Positions 7,719-16,337 of a DNA stretch of 64,000 bases are shown here, piece after piece. The DNA lies in NCBI GenBank assembly GCA_910577565.1, contig CAJTNJ010000002.1, forward strand, positions 62,001-126,000, in the 5' to 3' direction. The DNA comes from an uncultured Oscillospiraceae bacterium (GTDB taxonomy: Bacteria; Bacillota; Clostridia; Oscillospirales; Ruminococcaceae). A program made the position numbers and the translations under genes. Position 1 is the stretch's first letter; every line of letters begins with the position of its first letter. The notes beneath the pieces were generated by a model. The model saw only the letters and a list, made by a program, of their open reading frames with translations, did no database searches and was not told where the DNA came from.

Positions 7719-8770
7719 TTAAGGCAACGCCTTATAATAGCCAAAAACGACTGCTAAAATAGTGAAAAAGAAAAAACGCCAGGTTTTCCATAGACATTTT
7801 GCTGTATTTATGTCATAATGGCAAATTTAATTAAGCCAACTTAGTTTTTTTGTCAGCTAAATAAAGATTTGCCAATTCAAACATCATATTCATTTTTTGT
7901 GTCTGTTTTTCATTCTCTCGGTATCGTATTTTTCGATATTTGAAAATAGCTTTTTCACTACCACGAACACGTGCTCTACCTTTGTGCTAGTAGTGTTCTA
8001 TTTTTTTGCCTGATATTGCCCGTTTTTTGACAGTTTCCTCCTCTGCGATGGTCGTCTGTTTATTTTGTACTGAATTTTCTTTTCAAACTTATTTTTTATA
8101 ATCGTATTTTTTCGTTTATCTCCTCCAACATAGCCGCTATCTCCGTATACATAAGTTTCCTCGCCTGTCAACAAATCTGGCATGAACGTTACGTCGTTCA
8201 CATTCGCTGCTGTAACTTTTAACGTATGCACTCATCCCGTTTTGCTATCAATAACGACATGCGCTTTATAGCTAAAGTGCCATGTGTTGCCTTTCTTCAA
8301 GAATGCGCTTTTGGGTTGCGTTTTTTCTACTTGTTTTTGGTAGATGAGGGGGCTGCGATAATTGTTGAATCTACAATTGTTCCTCCCTTCAGAATCAAGT
8401 CTTTTTAGCGTAATAATTCTACTACTAGTGAAAACAGCTTTTTTGTATGCCGTTTTTCACTAGTATGTTGCGAAACCTTCCTGTCATCATCATGTCGGAC
8501 AAATCATAAAGATTTTGCAAGATGTAAATACGAAGCATCAGTTCAATGTCGTAAGGCTTGTTGCCGCGCTCTCATTTATAATAAGCACGGCTTAATTATC
8601 CATATCCACTTGTCCCATGGTATTATCCTGGACTATTTGTTTTAAAAAGGATTTTTTAATTGTTTTCGTTTGCGCTAATTCATCATATAAATACGATAGT
8701 GTCATTTGCTTATTCATATTTTCATTATACAATACTTTTTTATTTTGCCTAATGTGCGGTGTTGCCTTAA
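7719..8770 (-). mobile_element. IS5-group insertion sequence, degenerate copy 1
   Basis: Terminal inverted repeats match: TTAAGGCAACGCC at 7719 and its counterpart GGTGTTGCCTTAA ending at 8770. TTAA at both ends is either part of the repeat or a target duplication. Its interior is the reverse complement of the copy at 12698-13816, but lacks about 80 bases present there (12991-13071) at the junction near 8475. The transposase reads on the minus strand from about 8730 and is broken by stops and frameshifts. Confidence 0.88.
7998..8740 (-). pseudogene. IS5-family transposase, fragmented (copy 1)
   Basis: Pieces of one DDE transposase lie in different frames. The N-terminal part (8740-8600) has MTLSYLYDELAQTK, like IS5 TnpA. 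The part before 8231 has the KAHVVVDSKTG-like region, and the C-terminal piece (8231-7998) has HTLKVTAANVNDVTFMPDLL, GEETYVYGDSGYVG and INRRPSQ, which align with the IS5 segments HS-VTTAANEHD and DAGYQG. The 80-base internal deletion and several frameshifts mean it cannot make an active enzyme. Confidence 0.85.
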
Positions 8771-8946
8771 ATACTGGAATTTGTAGAATATGGATAATAT
8801 TCTTTATGTTTAACTTCAGTATCATATTTATTATTTTTTATTCGCGGAAGATATAGTTTATGAGCAAACGCCTGTTTATTTTATGTGATTTTATTAACTA
8901 ATTATAAATGTGGTAGTAATAAATTTTTAACTATCACTTTTTATAT

Positions 8947-11124
8947 TTAATATTTTAATTTAAATTTATCTTTCAAAAACTTGATAAGCCTTTTTATTTT
9001 GCCATTTTCATTTATATCATAAGAATTTGAAAGATTCATAAAATAAGCTTGGCTGTCTATTGCCACAGCGCCACCTATAGGTATTTTTTCAAGCTCTCCG
9101 TTTGGTTTAATTCGCCTTGCTTTTATAGTATCACGCTCTGTTACATCCAATATGTTCAATATTTGTTTTTTAATATTTTCATCAAGCACGGGTGCTAAGA
9201 TTTCTACTCTTTTTTGAGTATTTCGCGTCATCATGTCAGCAGATCCAATATATATTTTTATGTTATCAAGACATCTTCCAAAACAATAAATACGTGAATG
9301 TTCTAAGAATCTGCCAACAATGCTAATGATTTTAATATTTTCAGTTTTGTCATTTATTCCTGGCAACAAACAGCATATTCCTCTAATTATTAATTTTATT
9401 TCTACACCTGCTTGAGATGCTTCAGCTAATTTGTCAATAATTTCTCTATCTGTCAGAGAATTCATTTTCATAATTATTTTGCCGTTTTCACATTTAGCGG
9501 TCTCATCATCAATAAAATTAATAATTTTATTCTTAAGTCCATGCGGAGCAACAAGAAGTTTTCCATATTCTCCCGACAAATTAGATATTGCCATATTCTG
9601 AAAGAAAGTATATGCATCTTTTCCTATTAAATTATTAGTTGTCATAAGACATAAATCGGTATATACCTTTGCTGTGCTTTCATTATAATTTCCTGTACCA
9701 ATTTGGGTAATATATTGAATTTTACCTTTTTCTCTTCTTGTAATAAGGCATATTTTAGAATGCACCTTATATCCTTCAAAACCATATAATATCTTACAGC
9801 CAGCTTGTTCAAGTTCATCGCTCCATTTAATGTTGCTCTCTTCATCAAATCTTGCACGTAACTCCATAAGAACAATGACTTCTTTTTTATTTTCAACCGC
9901 GAGTTTTAAATAATCAACAAGCATTGAGTTGGTAGCCAATCTATATATTGTTATTTTTATAGAAACAACGCATGGGTCAATAGCTGCTTCTTTAATTAAC
10001 ATCAAAAAACTATTCATTTTTTCATAAGGATAAAACAGCAAAATATCATGTTTTATTATTTGTTTAATAATACTTTCATGCGGTTTTATGGTAGGCGATG
10101 TCTTTGGAATAAATTGTTCATAAGACAATGATCTTCTCGTTAGTTTTGGCATCTTATCACCAAGTGAAAATACATATTTCATGTCAAGAGGAGATTTTGA
10201 TTTAAAGACTTGGGATTTTTTTAGATTTAATTTATCACAAAGATAATCCAAAATTTGTAAAGAAATATTTCTGTATATTTCAAGCCTTACAGGTCGAAGT
10301 CTGCTTCTTTTTTTCAATACTTTTTTCATATGATGTCTATAATCATCGTCAATATCATATTGTTCATCATCCGGGTTAATATCAGCATTTCTTGTAACAC
10401 GTATTATGCTTTTATCAATTACTTCATACATTGAAAATGCTTGATCAGCAAATTTTAAAATTACATCTTCAACAATCATATATCTTAATGACGATGTACA
10501 AGGCAAAGTTAAAATTTTAGGTACCATGCTAGGAAGAGAGAGAAAACCATATAAAGTTTCTTTTTTTTCATTTTTAAGTTTAATCACTAAATAAAGCTTA
10601 TTATTTATAAGATGCGGAAACGGGTGATGTAAATCAACAACTTGAGGTGAGAGCACAGGTTTAATGAAATTTTCATAATAATTAACTACAAAATCCTTTT
10701 CTTTTTTGCTCAATTCATCATATTTTAGATTGTAAATATCATATAATCTTAAATCACGTTCTAAATTAGAAAATATTTTATATCGTTTTTCATAGAGTTT
10801 TGGAACTGCATCAAATATGTCATCGAGTTGTTCGGATGGGGTTTTGCCTGTTTTATTGTCTATTGGTGACTTTTTCAAAAGAACAAGATCGGTAAGACTT
10901 CCTACTCTAACCATGAAAAATTCATCTAAGTTGCTGGTAAATATCGCTATAAATTTAAGTCTTTCATAAAGTGGCACATTTGGATCACTAGCCTCTTCCA
11001 AAACTCTTTCATTAAATCTAAGCCAGGAAATCTCTCTATTTTGGGTGTAGCTTGTATCTTTTTTAAATGTTTTTTTTCGCTGATTTTGTTTTTTTGAATT
11101 TTTATCCTGCTTAAATTTTGACAT
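8947..11124 (-). CDS. ppk1: Polyphosphate kinase 1
   Basis: It reversibly polymerises the gamma phosphate of ATP into inorganic polyphosphate, usually at the membrane. The 725-residue length is normal. The N-terminal domain has REISWLRFNERVLEEA and FTSNLDEFFMVR. The two phospholipase-D-like catalytic domains carry the conserved histidines in GYKVHSKICLI (the autophosphorylated His) and LEHSRIYCFG, plus IGTGNYNESTAK. Two ATGs are close together: the one at 11130 touches the GGAGG, while the one at 11124 has a six-base spacer, so I chose 11124. It is monocistronic and, with the two genes that follow, is flanked by inverted IS5-group copies. No ppx is adjacent. Confidence 0.96.
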   Translation of the reverse strand: MSKFKQDKNSKKQNQRKKTFKKDTSYTQNREISWLRFNERVLEEASDPNVPLYERLKFIAIFTSNLDEFFMVRVGSLTDLVLLKKSPIDNKTGKTPSEQLDDIFDAVPKLYEKRYKIFSNLERDLRLYDIYNLKYDELSKKEKDFVVNYYENFIKPVLSPQVVDLHHPFPHLINNKLYLVIKLKNEKKETLYGFLSLPSMVPKILTLPCTSSLRYMIVEDVILKFADQAFSMYEVIDKSIIRVTRNADINPDDEQYDIDDDYRHHMKKVLKKRSRLRPVRLEIYRNISLQILDYLCDKLNLKKSQVFKSKSPLDMKYVFSLGDKMPKLTRRSLSYEQFIPKTSPTIKPHESIIKQIIKHDILLFYPYEKMNSFLMLIKEAAIDPCVVSIKITIYRLATNSMLVDYLKLAVENKKEVIVLMELRARFDEESNIKWSDELEQAGCKILYGFEGYKVHSKICLITRREKGKIQYITQIGTGNYNESTAKVYTDLCLMTTNNLIGKDAYTFFQNMAISNLSGEYGKLLVAPHGLKNKIINFIDDETAKCENGKIIMKMNSLTDREIIDKLAEASQAGVEIKLIIRGICCLLPGINDKTENIKIISIVGRFLEHSRIYCFGRCLDNIKIYIGSADMMTRNTQKRVEILAPVLDENIKKQILNILDVTERDTIKARRIKPNGELEKIPIGGAVAIDSQAYFMNLSNSYDINENGKIKRLIKFLKDKFKLKY

Positions 11125-11432
11125 CTTCATCCTCCATAAAATAAATACTCTAATTTAAAAAATATATAAAATTATTATAACATATTTTTAATTTGCTTTT
11201 TTCACAATATATTTAGTCAATATTTGTTATATTGCCAAAAATTATATTACATTTTAAAAATTCAATGAAAGATATTGATTAAAATTTCTAAAACTTTGAA
11301 AGGATGTAAAATTAAAGATAAGAAATAGTGTTAATTTTTAAAGTCTAGTTATTTTTATTTCTTTATTTTTTTATTTTTTAACACGTCAATTAAAACTCTG
11401 TAACATATTTAGTATCTTACAAAAATAATTTC
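11125..11432. other. Divergent intergenic region
   Basis: About 310 bases between the divergent ppk1 and rhomboid-like genes. It is very AT-rich. A TATAAT-like box near 11176-11181 on the minus strand might serve ppk1, but I find no matching -35. Nothing else is recognised. Confidence 0.5.
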
Positions 11433-11461
11433 TTGATTCACATTTCTTAACATGATATAAT
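11433..11461 (+). promoter_or_regulatory. SigA-type promoter of the rhomboid-like gene
   Basis: TTGATT (11433-11438), a 17-base spacer, and TATAAT (11456-11461), 37 bases before the start codon. Confidence 0.65.
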
Positions 11462-11497
11462 TAAAAAAATTTATATATTAAGAAAAGGATAAAAATT

Positions 11498-12181
11498 ATG
11501 TGGATTTATAAATTAGAACGTAAAATAGGTTGGTTTAGCATTCCGCACTTAATGTTTTTTATTGTAGTAGGCTCAGCTTTAGTATATGTTTTTGACCTGA
11601 TTGCAGCATTGCAGGGAAATAATATATATCTTTCGTCAATGCTTTATTTTAACAGATATCTTATTTTTCAAGGTCAAATTTGGAGATTGGTAACTTTTGT
11701 ATTTATACCTCCTGCTGGATCAACTTTATTTGTTTTGCTTGGACTCTATTTCTACTATTTTGTTGGCACAAGTCTTGAATCTGTTTGGGGAAATTTTAAA
11801 TTTACAATTTATTATTTACTTGGTATTATAGGCAGCATACTTAGCGGATTAATTGCAGGATATTCTACTGCTACATTTTTAAATTTATCACTATTTTTTG
11901 CTTTTTCAGTACTATATCCTGAGCTTAAGGTTCTACTGTTTTTCATAATACCTGTAAAAGTTAAGTGGCTTGGCATTATAGACGCTGTTTTTTTCTTTTT
12001 TAGTATTATTATTTCATTAATTTCTAGCGATTGGTCAAGCGTTCTTGCTGCTATAATGGCTATTATAAACTTACTTATATTTTTGGGTCCTAAATTGTTT
12101 AAAGATATATTTAATAAGATTAAATATAAACGATCGCAACAAGAATTTATGAAGAAAACTAAAAATTCTTGGAGAAGTTAA
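11498..12181 (+). CDS. Rhomboid-like membrane protein, probably not a protease
   Basis: A 227-residue protein with about six hydrophobic helices. Residues around 58-70 read GQIWRLVTFVFIPP, the QxWRxxT signature of rhomboid and Derlin folds. Helix 4 has NLSLFFAFSVLYPE where active rhomboids have GxSG followed by a similar LxPE/R end. The catalytic glycines are missing and no histidine occurs in the last helix, so proteolysis is unlikely. It may instead act as a pseudo-rhomboid that binds membrane clients; this is inference. The basic cytoplasmic C-terminus (KYKRSQQEFMKKTK) fits. It lies 38 bases before the dCMP deaminase gene and probably shares its transcript. Confidence 0.65.
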   Translation: MWIYKLERKIGWFSIPHLMFFIVVGSALVYVFDLIAALQGNNIYLSSMLYFNRYLIFQGQIWRLVTFVFIPPAGSTLFVLLGLYFYYFVGTSLESVWGNFKFTIYYLLGIIGSILSGLIAGYSTATFLNLSLFFAFSVLYPELKVLLFFIIPVKVKWLGIIDAVFFFFSIIISLISSDWSSVLAAIMAIINLLIFLGPKLFKDIFNKIKYKRSQQEFMKKTKNSWRS

Positions 12182-12219
12182 TTTAAAAATATTATCTCTG
12201 AAAGGAATTAGTGCCTTAA

Positions 12220-12702
12220 ATGTCAAAACGAAAAGATTATCTAATGTGGGAAGAATATTTTATGGGTATAGCAGAACTTTCTGCAATGAGAAGCAAAGAT
12301 CCTAATACTCAGGTCGGCGCTTGTATTGTGGGTAAAGATAATCGCATATTATCTCTTGGATATAATGGTATGCCTATAGGATGTAATGATGATTATATGC
12401 CTTGGCAAAATGATGGTCAAATACTTAATACTAAATATCCGTTTGTTTGTCATGCTGAACTAAATGCTATACTAAATAGCGGCGGCCACAAACTTTATGG
12501 AGCGTGCATATATACTACACTTTTCCCTTGCAACGAGTGTGCAAAAGCAATAATCCAGTCAGGGATAAAACATGTTGTCTACAAATTGAATAAATATTTT
12601 GACTCTGATAGTGTTCTTGCTTCAAAACAAATGTTTGATATAACAGGAGTTAGCTATAAACAATACAAATTAAAAAATAAATCAATTCAAATTGAACTTT
12701 AA
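12220..12702 (+). CDS. Deoxycytidylate (dCMP) deaminase, ComEB type
   Basis: A zinc-dependent cytidine-deaminase-fold enzyme that converts dCMP to dUMP for thymidylate synthesis. The zinc site is visible as H78-A-E80 (CHAELNAI) and P-C104-N-E-C107 (PCNECAK). The N-terminal SKDPNTQVGACIV segment and GYNGMP are characteristic of dCMP deaminases. The 160 residues are near the family norm of 160-190. AAAGGAAT is the ribosome site. The stop codon TAA lies inside the TTAA that begins the downstream IS5-group copy. Because TTAA also follows that copy (13813-13816), removing it would leave the same stop, so the protein is probably full length. Confidence 0.9.
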   Translation: MSKRKDYLMWEEYFMGIAELSAMRSKDPNTQVGACIVGKDNRILSLGYNGMPIGCNDDYMPWQNDGQILNTKYPFVCHAELNAILNSGGHKLYGACIYTTLFPCNECAKAIIQSGIKHVVYKLNKYFDSDSVLASKQMFDITGVSYKQYKLKNKSIQIEL

Positions 12703-13816
12703 GGCAACACTGCACATTAGGCAAAATAAAAAAGTATTGTATAATGAAAATATTAATAAGCAAATGACACTATCGTATTTCTATGATGAATTAGCACAGA
12801 CGAAAACAAGTAAAAAATCCTTTTTAAAACAGATGGGACACCAGGATAATAACATGGGGGACGAGTGGATAGGAATCATCAAGCCGTGCTATTATAAAGG
12901 AGAGTGCGGGCGACAAGTCTTACGACCTTGAACTCATGCTTCGTGTTTACATTTTGCAAAACCTTTTTGGTTTGTCCGACATGATGATGACAGAGGTGAT
13001 TTACAGTTGAACCTTTTTGGGATTCTGCGGAGTAGACTCATCAAACCAGGTTACGGATGGAGACACTATAGGAAGGTTTCGCAACATACTATTGAAAAAC
13101 GGTATACAAAAAAGCTATTTTCACAGGTAGTCGAAATAATGCTTCAAAAGACTTGATTCTGAAGGGAGGAACAATTGTAGATTTCAACAATTATCGCACC
13201 TCCCTCATCTACTAAAAACAAGTAGAAAAAACGCGACCCAAAAGCGCATTCTTGAAGAAAGGCAACACATGGCACTTTAGTTATAAAGCGCATGTCGTTG
13301 TTGATAGCAAAACGGGATGAGTGCATACGTTAAAAGTTACAGCAGCGAATGTGAACGACGTAACGTTCATGCCAGATTTGTTGACAGGCGAGGAAACTTA
13401 TGTATACGAAGATAGCGACTGTGTTGAAGGAGATAAGCGAGGAAATGCGGTTGTAAAAAATAAGTGTGGGAAGAAAATTCAATACAAAATCAACAAACGT
13501 CCATCATAGATGAGGAAACTATCAAAAAATGGACAAAATAGAACACCAGAAATCATAAGTATGAGCAAAGGTAGAGCACGTATTCGGGGTAGTCAAAAAG
13601 CTTTTCAAATATCGAAAAACACGATACCAAAGGAATGAAAAACAGACACAAAAAAATGGATATGATTTTTGCGTTGGCAAACCTTTATTTAGTTGACAAA
13701 AAACTTAAATTTGCCATTATTACATAATTACAGTGAAACATCAAGGGAAAACCTGGCGTTTTTTCTTTTTCACTATTTTATAAGTCGTTTTTTGTTATTA
13801 TGAGGTGTTGTCTTAA
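12698..13816 (+). mobile_element. IS5-group insertion sequence, degenerate copy 2
   Basis: About 1.1 kb bounded by TTTAAGGCAACAC at 12698 and GGTGTTGTCTTAA ending at 13816. It lies in the opposite orientation to copy 1 and is the longer of the two. The first 50 bases are almost identical to the matching end of copy 1. The transposase reads on the plus strand but is interrupted. It has landed exactly on the stop codon of the dCMP deaminase gene. Together the two copies bracket ppk1, the rhomboid-like gene and the deaminase. Confidence 0.88.
12758..13640 (+). pseudogene. IS5-family transposase, fragmented (copy 2)
   Basis: Conceptual translation across frames recovers much of an IS5-type DDE transposase. 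It has MTLSYFYDELAQTK, a GIIKPCYYKGECG block, ELMLR-YILQNLFGLSDMM, GRFRNILLK-like, GGTIVDSTII (first acidic residue), KKGNTWHFSYKAHVVVD, and the tail HTLKVTAANVNDVTF with DLLTGEETYV. In the region where copy 1 keeps DSGYVGG this copy reads DSDCVEG, so a conserved glycine/tyrosine is lost. At least three frameshifts and a stop (13507) break it. Confidence 0.85.
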
Positions 13817-13961
13817 ATAATTTTAATTTACTTTTTTATAATTTAACATAGTGGTTCAAACAAAAGGAAAATATAAGCTATTAGATTAATACGTGATTAA
13901 AAATTTATAATTTTAAAAATTGTGAAAAAATATATTAAAAATCAAAATAAATTATGTTTTA

Positions 13962-14357
13962 CTAAGGCTTTTTTAAAGAAGAATTAGAATTAACACCAAA
14001 TGCACCTCCAATAGCTGATGCTATAAGAATAATTATAATCTTGGTTAATTCCCCTCCACTAAACATAATACCTGACATTGCAAGCGTTGCAATTGTTATT
14101 ACGGCACTCATTATTATACCACATAAAAGTCCAATTAAGAGTCCTTTATGGCCAAATATTTTTGATGAAATATAACCGGACACAAACCCGCTTACACCTC
14201 CGCAAACTGTAGCAATGTGTGGAATAAATGATAATGATAAACTTGTATAAACAATCATTAGCGATATAATAATAAATAAAATGCTAAGACAAACTGTTCC
14301 TAAGAATAATCCCCATATAATTGGCTTTAATATCTTCTTAAATTTGATATTATCCAA
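13962..14357 (-). CDS. Small membrane protein, TIGR04086/YrzE-like
   Basis: A 131-residue protein made almost entirely of four hydrophobic helices, with short loops GFVSGYISSKIFGHKG and FSGGELTK. The glycine-rich GGVSGFVSGYI and GLLIGLLCG pattern resembles the TIGR04086 family of Firmicutes membrane proteins, which often neighbour yajC. The function is unknown. It starts with TTG, eight bases after AAGGTGG on the minus strand. It stands alone: the IS5-group copy lies on one side and an IS481-like remnant on the other. yajC is 3.3 kb away on the other strand, which weakly supports the family call. Confidence 0.65.
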   Translation of the reverse strand: MDNIKFKKILKPIIWGLFLGTVCLSILFIIISLMIVYTSLSLSFIPHIATVCGGVSGFVSGYISSKIFGHKGLLIGLLCGIIMSAVITIATLAMSGIMFSGGELTKIIIILIASAIGGAFGVNSNSSLKKP

Positions 14358-14700
14358 AATTTATCCCACCTTATAATTAATTTGTTATATAAAATTTATG
14401 CAAACATACTTAAATAAAGAACAATTAAAATCGAAGTTAAAGCCGGTAGTATAGATAAGCGTTATAAAGTAATATCTCAGGAAAGCATATCTATCCACAA
14501 TTGTGAAAGGTTTGTTATCTAACATTTTTAATTCAATTATATTGTATTTTTTAATTTTAGATAATTCTATATTTGATTCTGTTTTAAGTGATTTGTTATA
14601 TATTCTTTTATCTTTTTGTACTTTATACATGTATTATTCTTATTACCAAAAATTTCTATTTTCATAGCTTTTTGCATATTAGCAATCTGCTTATATAATT
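14358..14700. other. Intergenic region, nothing recognised
   Basis: About 340 bases of AT-rich sequence upstream of the small membrane gene. An 81-codon minus-strand frame (14385-14630) has no ribosome site and no recognisable similarity, so I leave it out. Confidence 0.5.
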
Positions 14701-14704
14701 TTTA

Positions 14705-15145
14705 TATGTTTATATGCCCATAAGGCTTTGGAAAATATACTTTGGATTTGGTAGTTTTATAGCCATTTGACTGCTGCTGCGGGGATCAGAACATGATAAG
14801 ATCGGAAATTGACAGGATATATCTACACGTTGCAAACAGTCTTACACAGAAGACAATTAGACCAGTATTAGTGTATCTTCGTCGCATATTGCGAATCAAT
14901 TTAAGTTATTGCTCATTATGTTGATTGGGATGATGAGGTTTATGAGACTTATCAGCAAGAGAATGCAATGTACCGTCATATCTTTTTATAATGTGATAGA
15001 TATATTTTAGATTATTTTGGTATTGAATGTTACATTTAGTAAAAACTGTGCTTTTTAGCATATAGAATCAAGAATTTATGGTAGAATAGGGTCCCGTTTT
15101 ATATTTTTTGTCTTTTTGTCACATATCATTATAACACCTGCATTT
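14705..15145 (-). mobile_element. IS481-like element, 5' fragment (remnant A)
   Basis: Its reverse complement tracks the left half of the element at 33335-34370 for over 400 bases. Shared stretches include GACAATTAGACC, CATATTGCGAATCAAT, ATGTTGATT, GAGACTT-TCAG and CCGTCATATCTTTTTA, and the outer end GTCACATAT-ATT-TAACAC. All frames are broken. Only the N-terminal half of the transposase is represented. It occupies most of the gap before the gene at 15252. Confidence 0.75.
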
Positions 15146-15171
15146 TTGTTCTTACTTTAATGGAGTATTTC

Positions 15172-15200
15172 TTGACATTTTGTCGATTTTGTATAATAAT
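15172..15200 (+). promoter_or_regulatory. Possible promoter for the 15252 gene
   Basis: TTGACA (15172-15177), a 17-base spacer, and AATAAT (15195-15200). An alternative -10, TATAAT, at 15192-15197 is too close at 14 bases. It lies just outside the IS481-like remnant. Confidence 0.45.
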
Positions 15201-15251
15201 GTATGAGAATATAATAGTGGTTTAAAACATTATGAAGGGATAATTTTAGTT

Positions 15252-16259
15252 ATGAATGAAAAAAAGAAACTAAAAAAAACAAAAATCGCTATAATTATAA
15301 TATATATTTTTATTTTAGCGATTTATGCTTTTATACTCTTGGGCAGGTTTATTCATAACGAACATCATGAAGATTTGAATTTGTTTGGAAATGGCGTTTA
15401 TATATTAAATACAAATGAAGCCGCTTTTGTTGATTATAACCAAGTCCCTCAAGAAGGTGATAATGTAGTTTGTGTGATAAACGGCGAGACTACACTTGCT
15501 ACTGTAGACTCAGTCGGTAAAAATCATGATTTTATTATATCCGCAAATGTTGATGGAGATATACATTACTTCACAACTTCATATGATGCAGGCGTTGTAA
15601 CTAAAATAATTCCGAAATTAGGTGATGTATATTTATTTTTAAATTCTATTTGGGGGATAATTTGCATTGTAATAATACCGTGCAGTTTATTTTTAATATA
15701 CGAAATAATGCAATTGTTTAGAATGATAAAAGCAATAAAAGACAGACAAGATCATAATATGAACAATTTTGCTTTAAATTATTCAGATTTTAAGGATGAA
15801 AAAGAGCCTTTAAATGCTATAAAATTTACTGACTCCAAAAACATCAATAATATATTTGAAAAACAATTATTCATTGATTCCGATAATAGAAATAAAACCA
15901 CTGCCAATAAATTAACTACAAATGAAGTTAAATCTAAATTTGATGCTGCTTATCCAAAATTATCTGAGATTCAAGAAGAACCAAAACCTTTTATTGAAAC
16001 TTTAAGATATCTTAAATATAAAATGGCTTTTCAAGATACAAACCAGGTTGAAAACAAATTAGAAGAATTAATTGAAGAAAATAATGATAATCTTAGTCTA
16101 TTGGAAAAATATGGATTGAAAACTAAAAATATTGATGATGGTGTAGAAATAGATATTATTCCCAAGTCTACAGATCACTTTAAACTGCAACTAAAAAACG
16201 ATGGCTCACTTATTATTAATACTGATAACTATGTTGCAAACATTGATTTAGACGTTTAA
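15252..16259 (+). CDS. Signal peptidase I-like (SipW topology) membrane protein lacking the catalytic serine
   Basis: Layout: a basic N-terminus, one helix (about 10-33), an extracytoplasmic beta-rich domain (about 34-122), a second helix (about 126-155), and a long charged cytoplasmic tail to residue 335. The order and details match ER-type signal peptidases such as SipW: a VPQEGDNVVCVINGET block like the usual KVGDVVVYK, then VVTKIIPKLGDVYLFL leading into a helix rich in I and P, like the typical V-G-IPYLGYL ending. Where active enzymes have SGSMEPT this protein has TNEAAFVDYN, with no serine, so it is likely catalytically dead. A role as a scaffold or substrate-binding relative is conjecture. 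It lies 78 bases before the glycosidase-like gene. Confidence 0.55.
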   Translation: MNEKKKLKKTKIAIIIIYIFILAIYAFILLGRFIHNEHHEDLNLFGNGVYILNTNEAAFVDYNQVPQEGDNVVCVINGETTLATVDSVGKNHDFIISANVDGDIHYFTTSYDAGVVTKIIPKLGDVYLFLNSIWGIICIVIIPCSLFLIYEIMQLFRMIKAIKDRQDHNMNNFALNYSDFKDEKEPLNAIKFTDSKNINNIFEKQLFIDSDNRNKTTANKLTTNEVKSKFDAAYPKLSEIQEEPKPFIETLRYLKYKMAFQDTNQVENKLEELIEENNDNLSLLEKYGLKTKNIDDGVEIDIIPKSTDHFKLQLKNDGSLIINTDNYVANIDLDV

Positions 16260-16337
16260 CATTGTTGACTTTTTAAGCATATAAAATATCTTGTCCGCAT
16301 ATCATTTATTGACTACTACTTGCAGGTGGTGCACTAA

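Noticed and set aside
7719..13816. Active composite transposon carrying ppk1
   Set aside because: Both transposases are interrupted and the three internal genes look like ordinary chromosomal genes; only the arrangement is kept as a finding.
14385..14630. 81-codon minus-strand frame
   Set aside because: No ribosome site, no recognisable similarity, and it overlaps no conserved feature; it lies in decayed AT-rich sequence.
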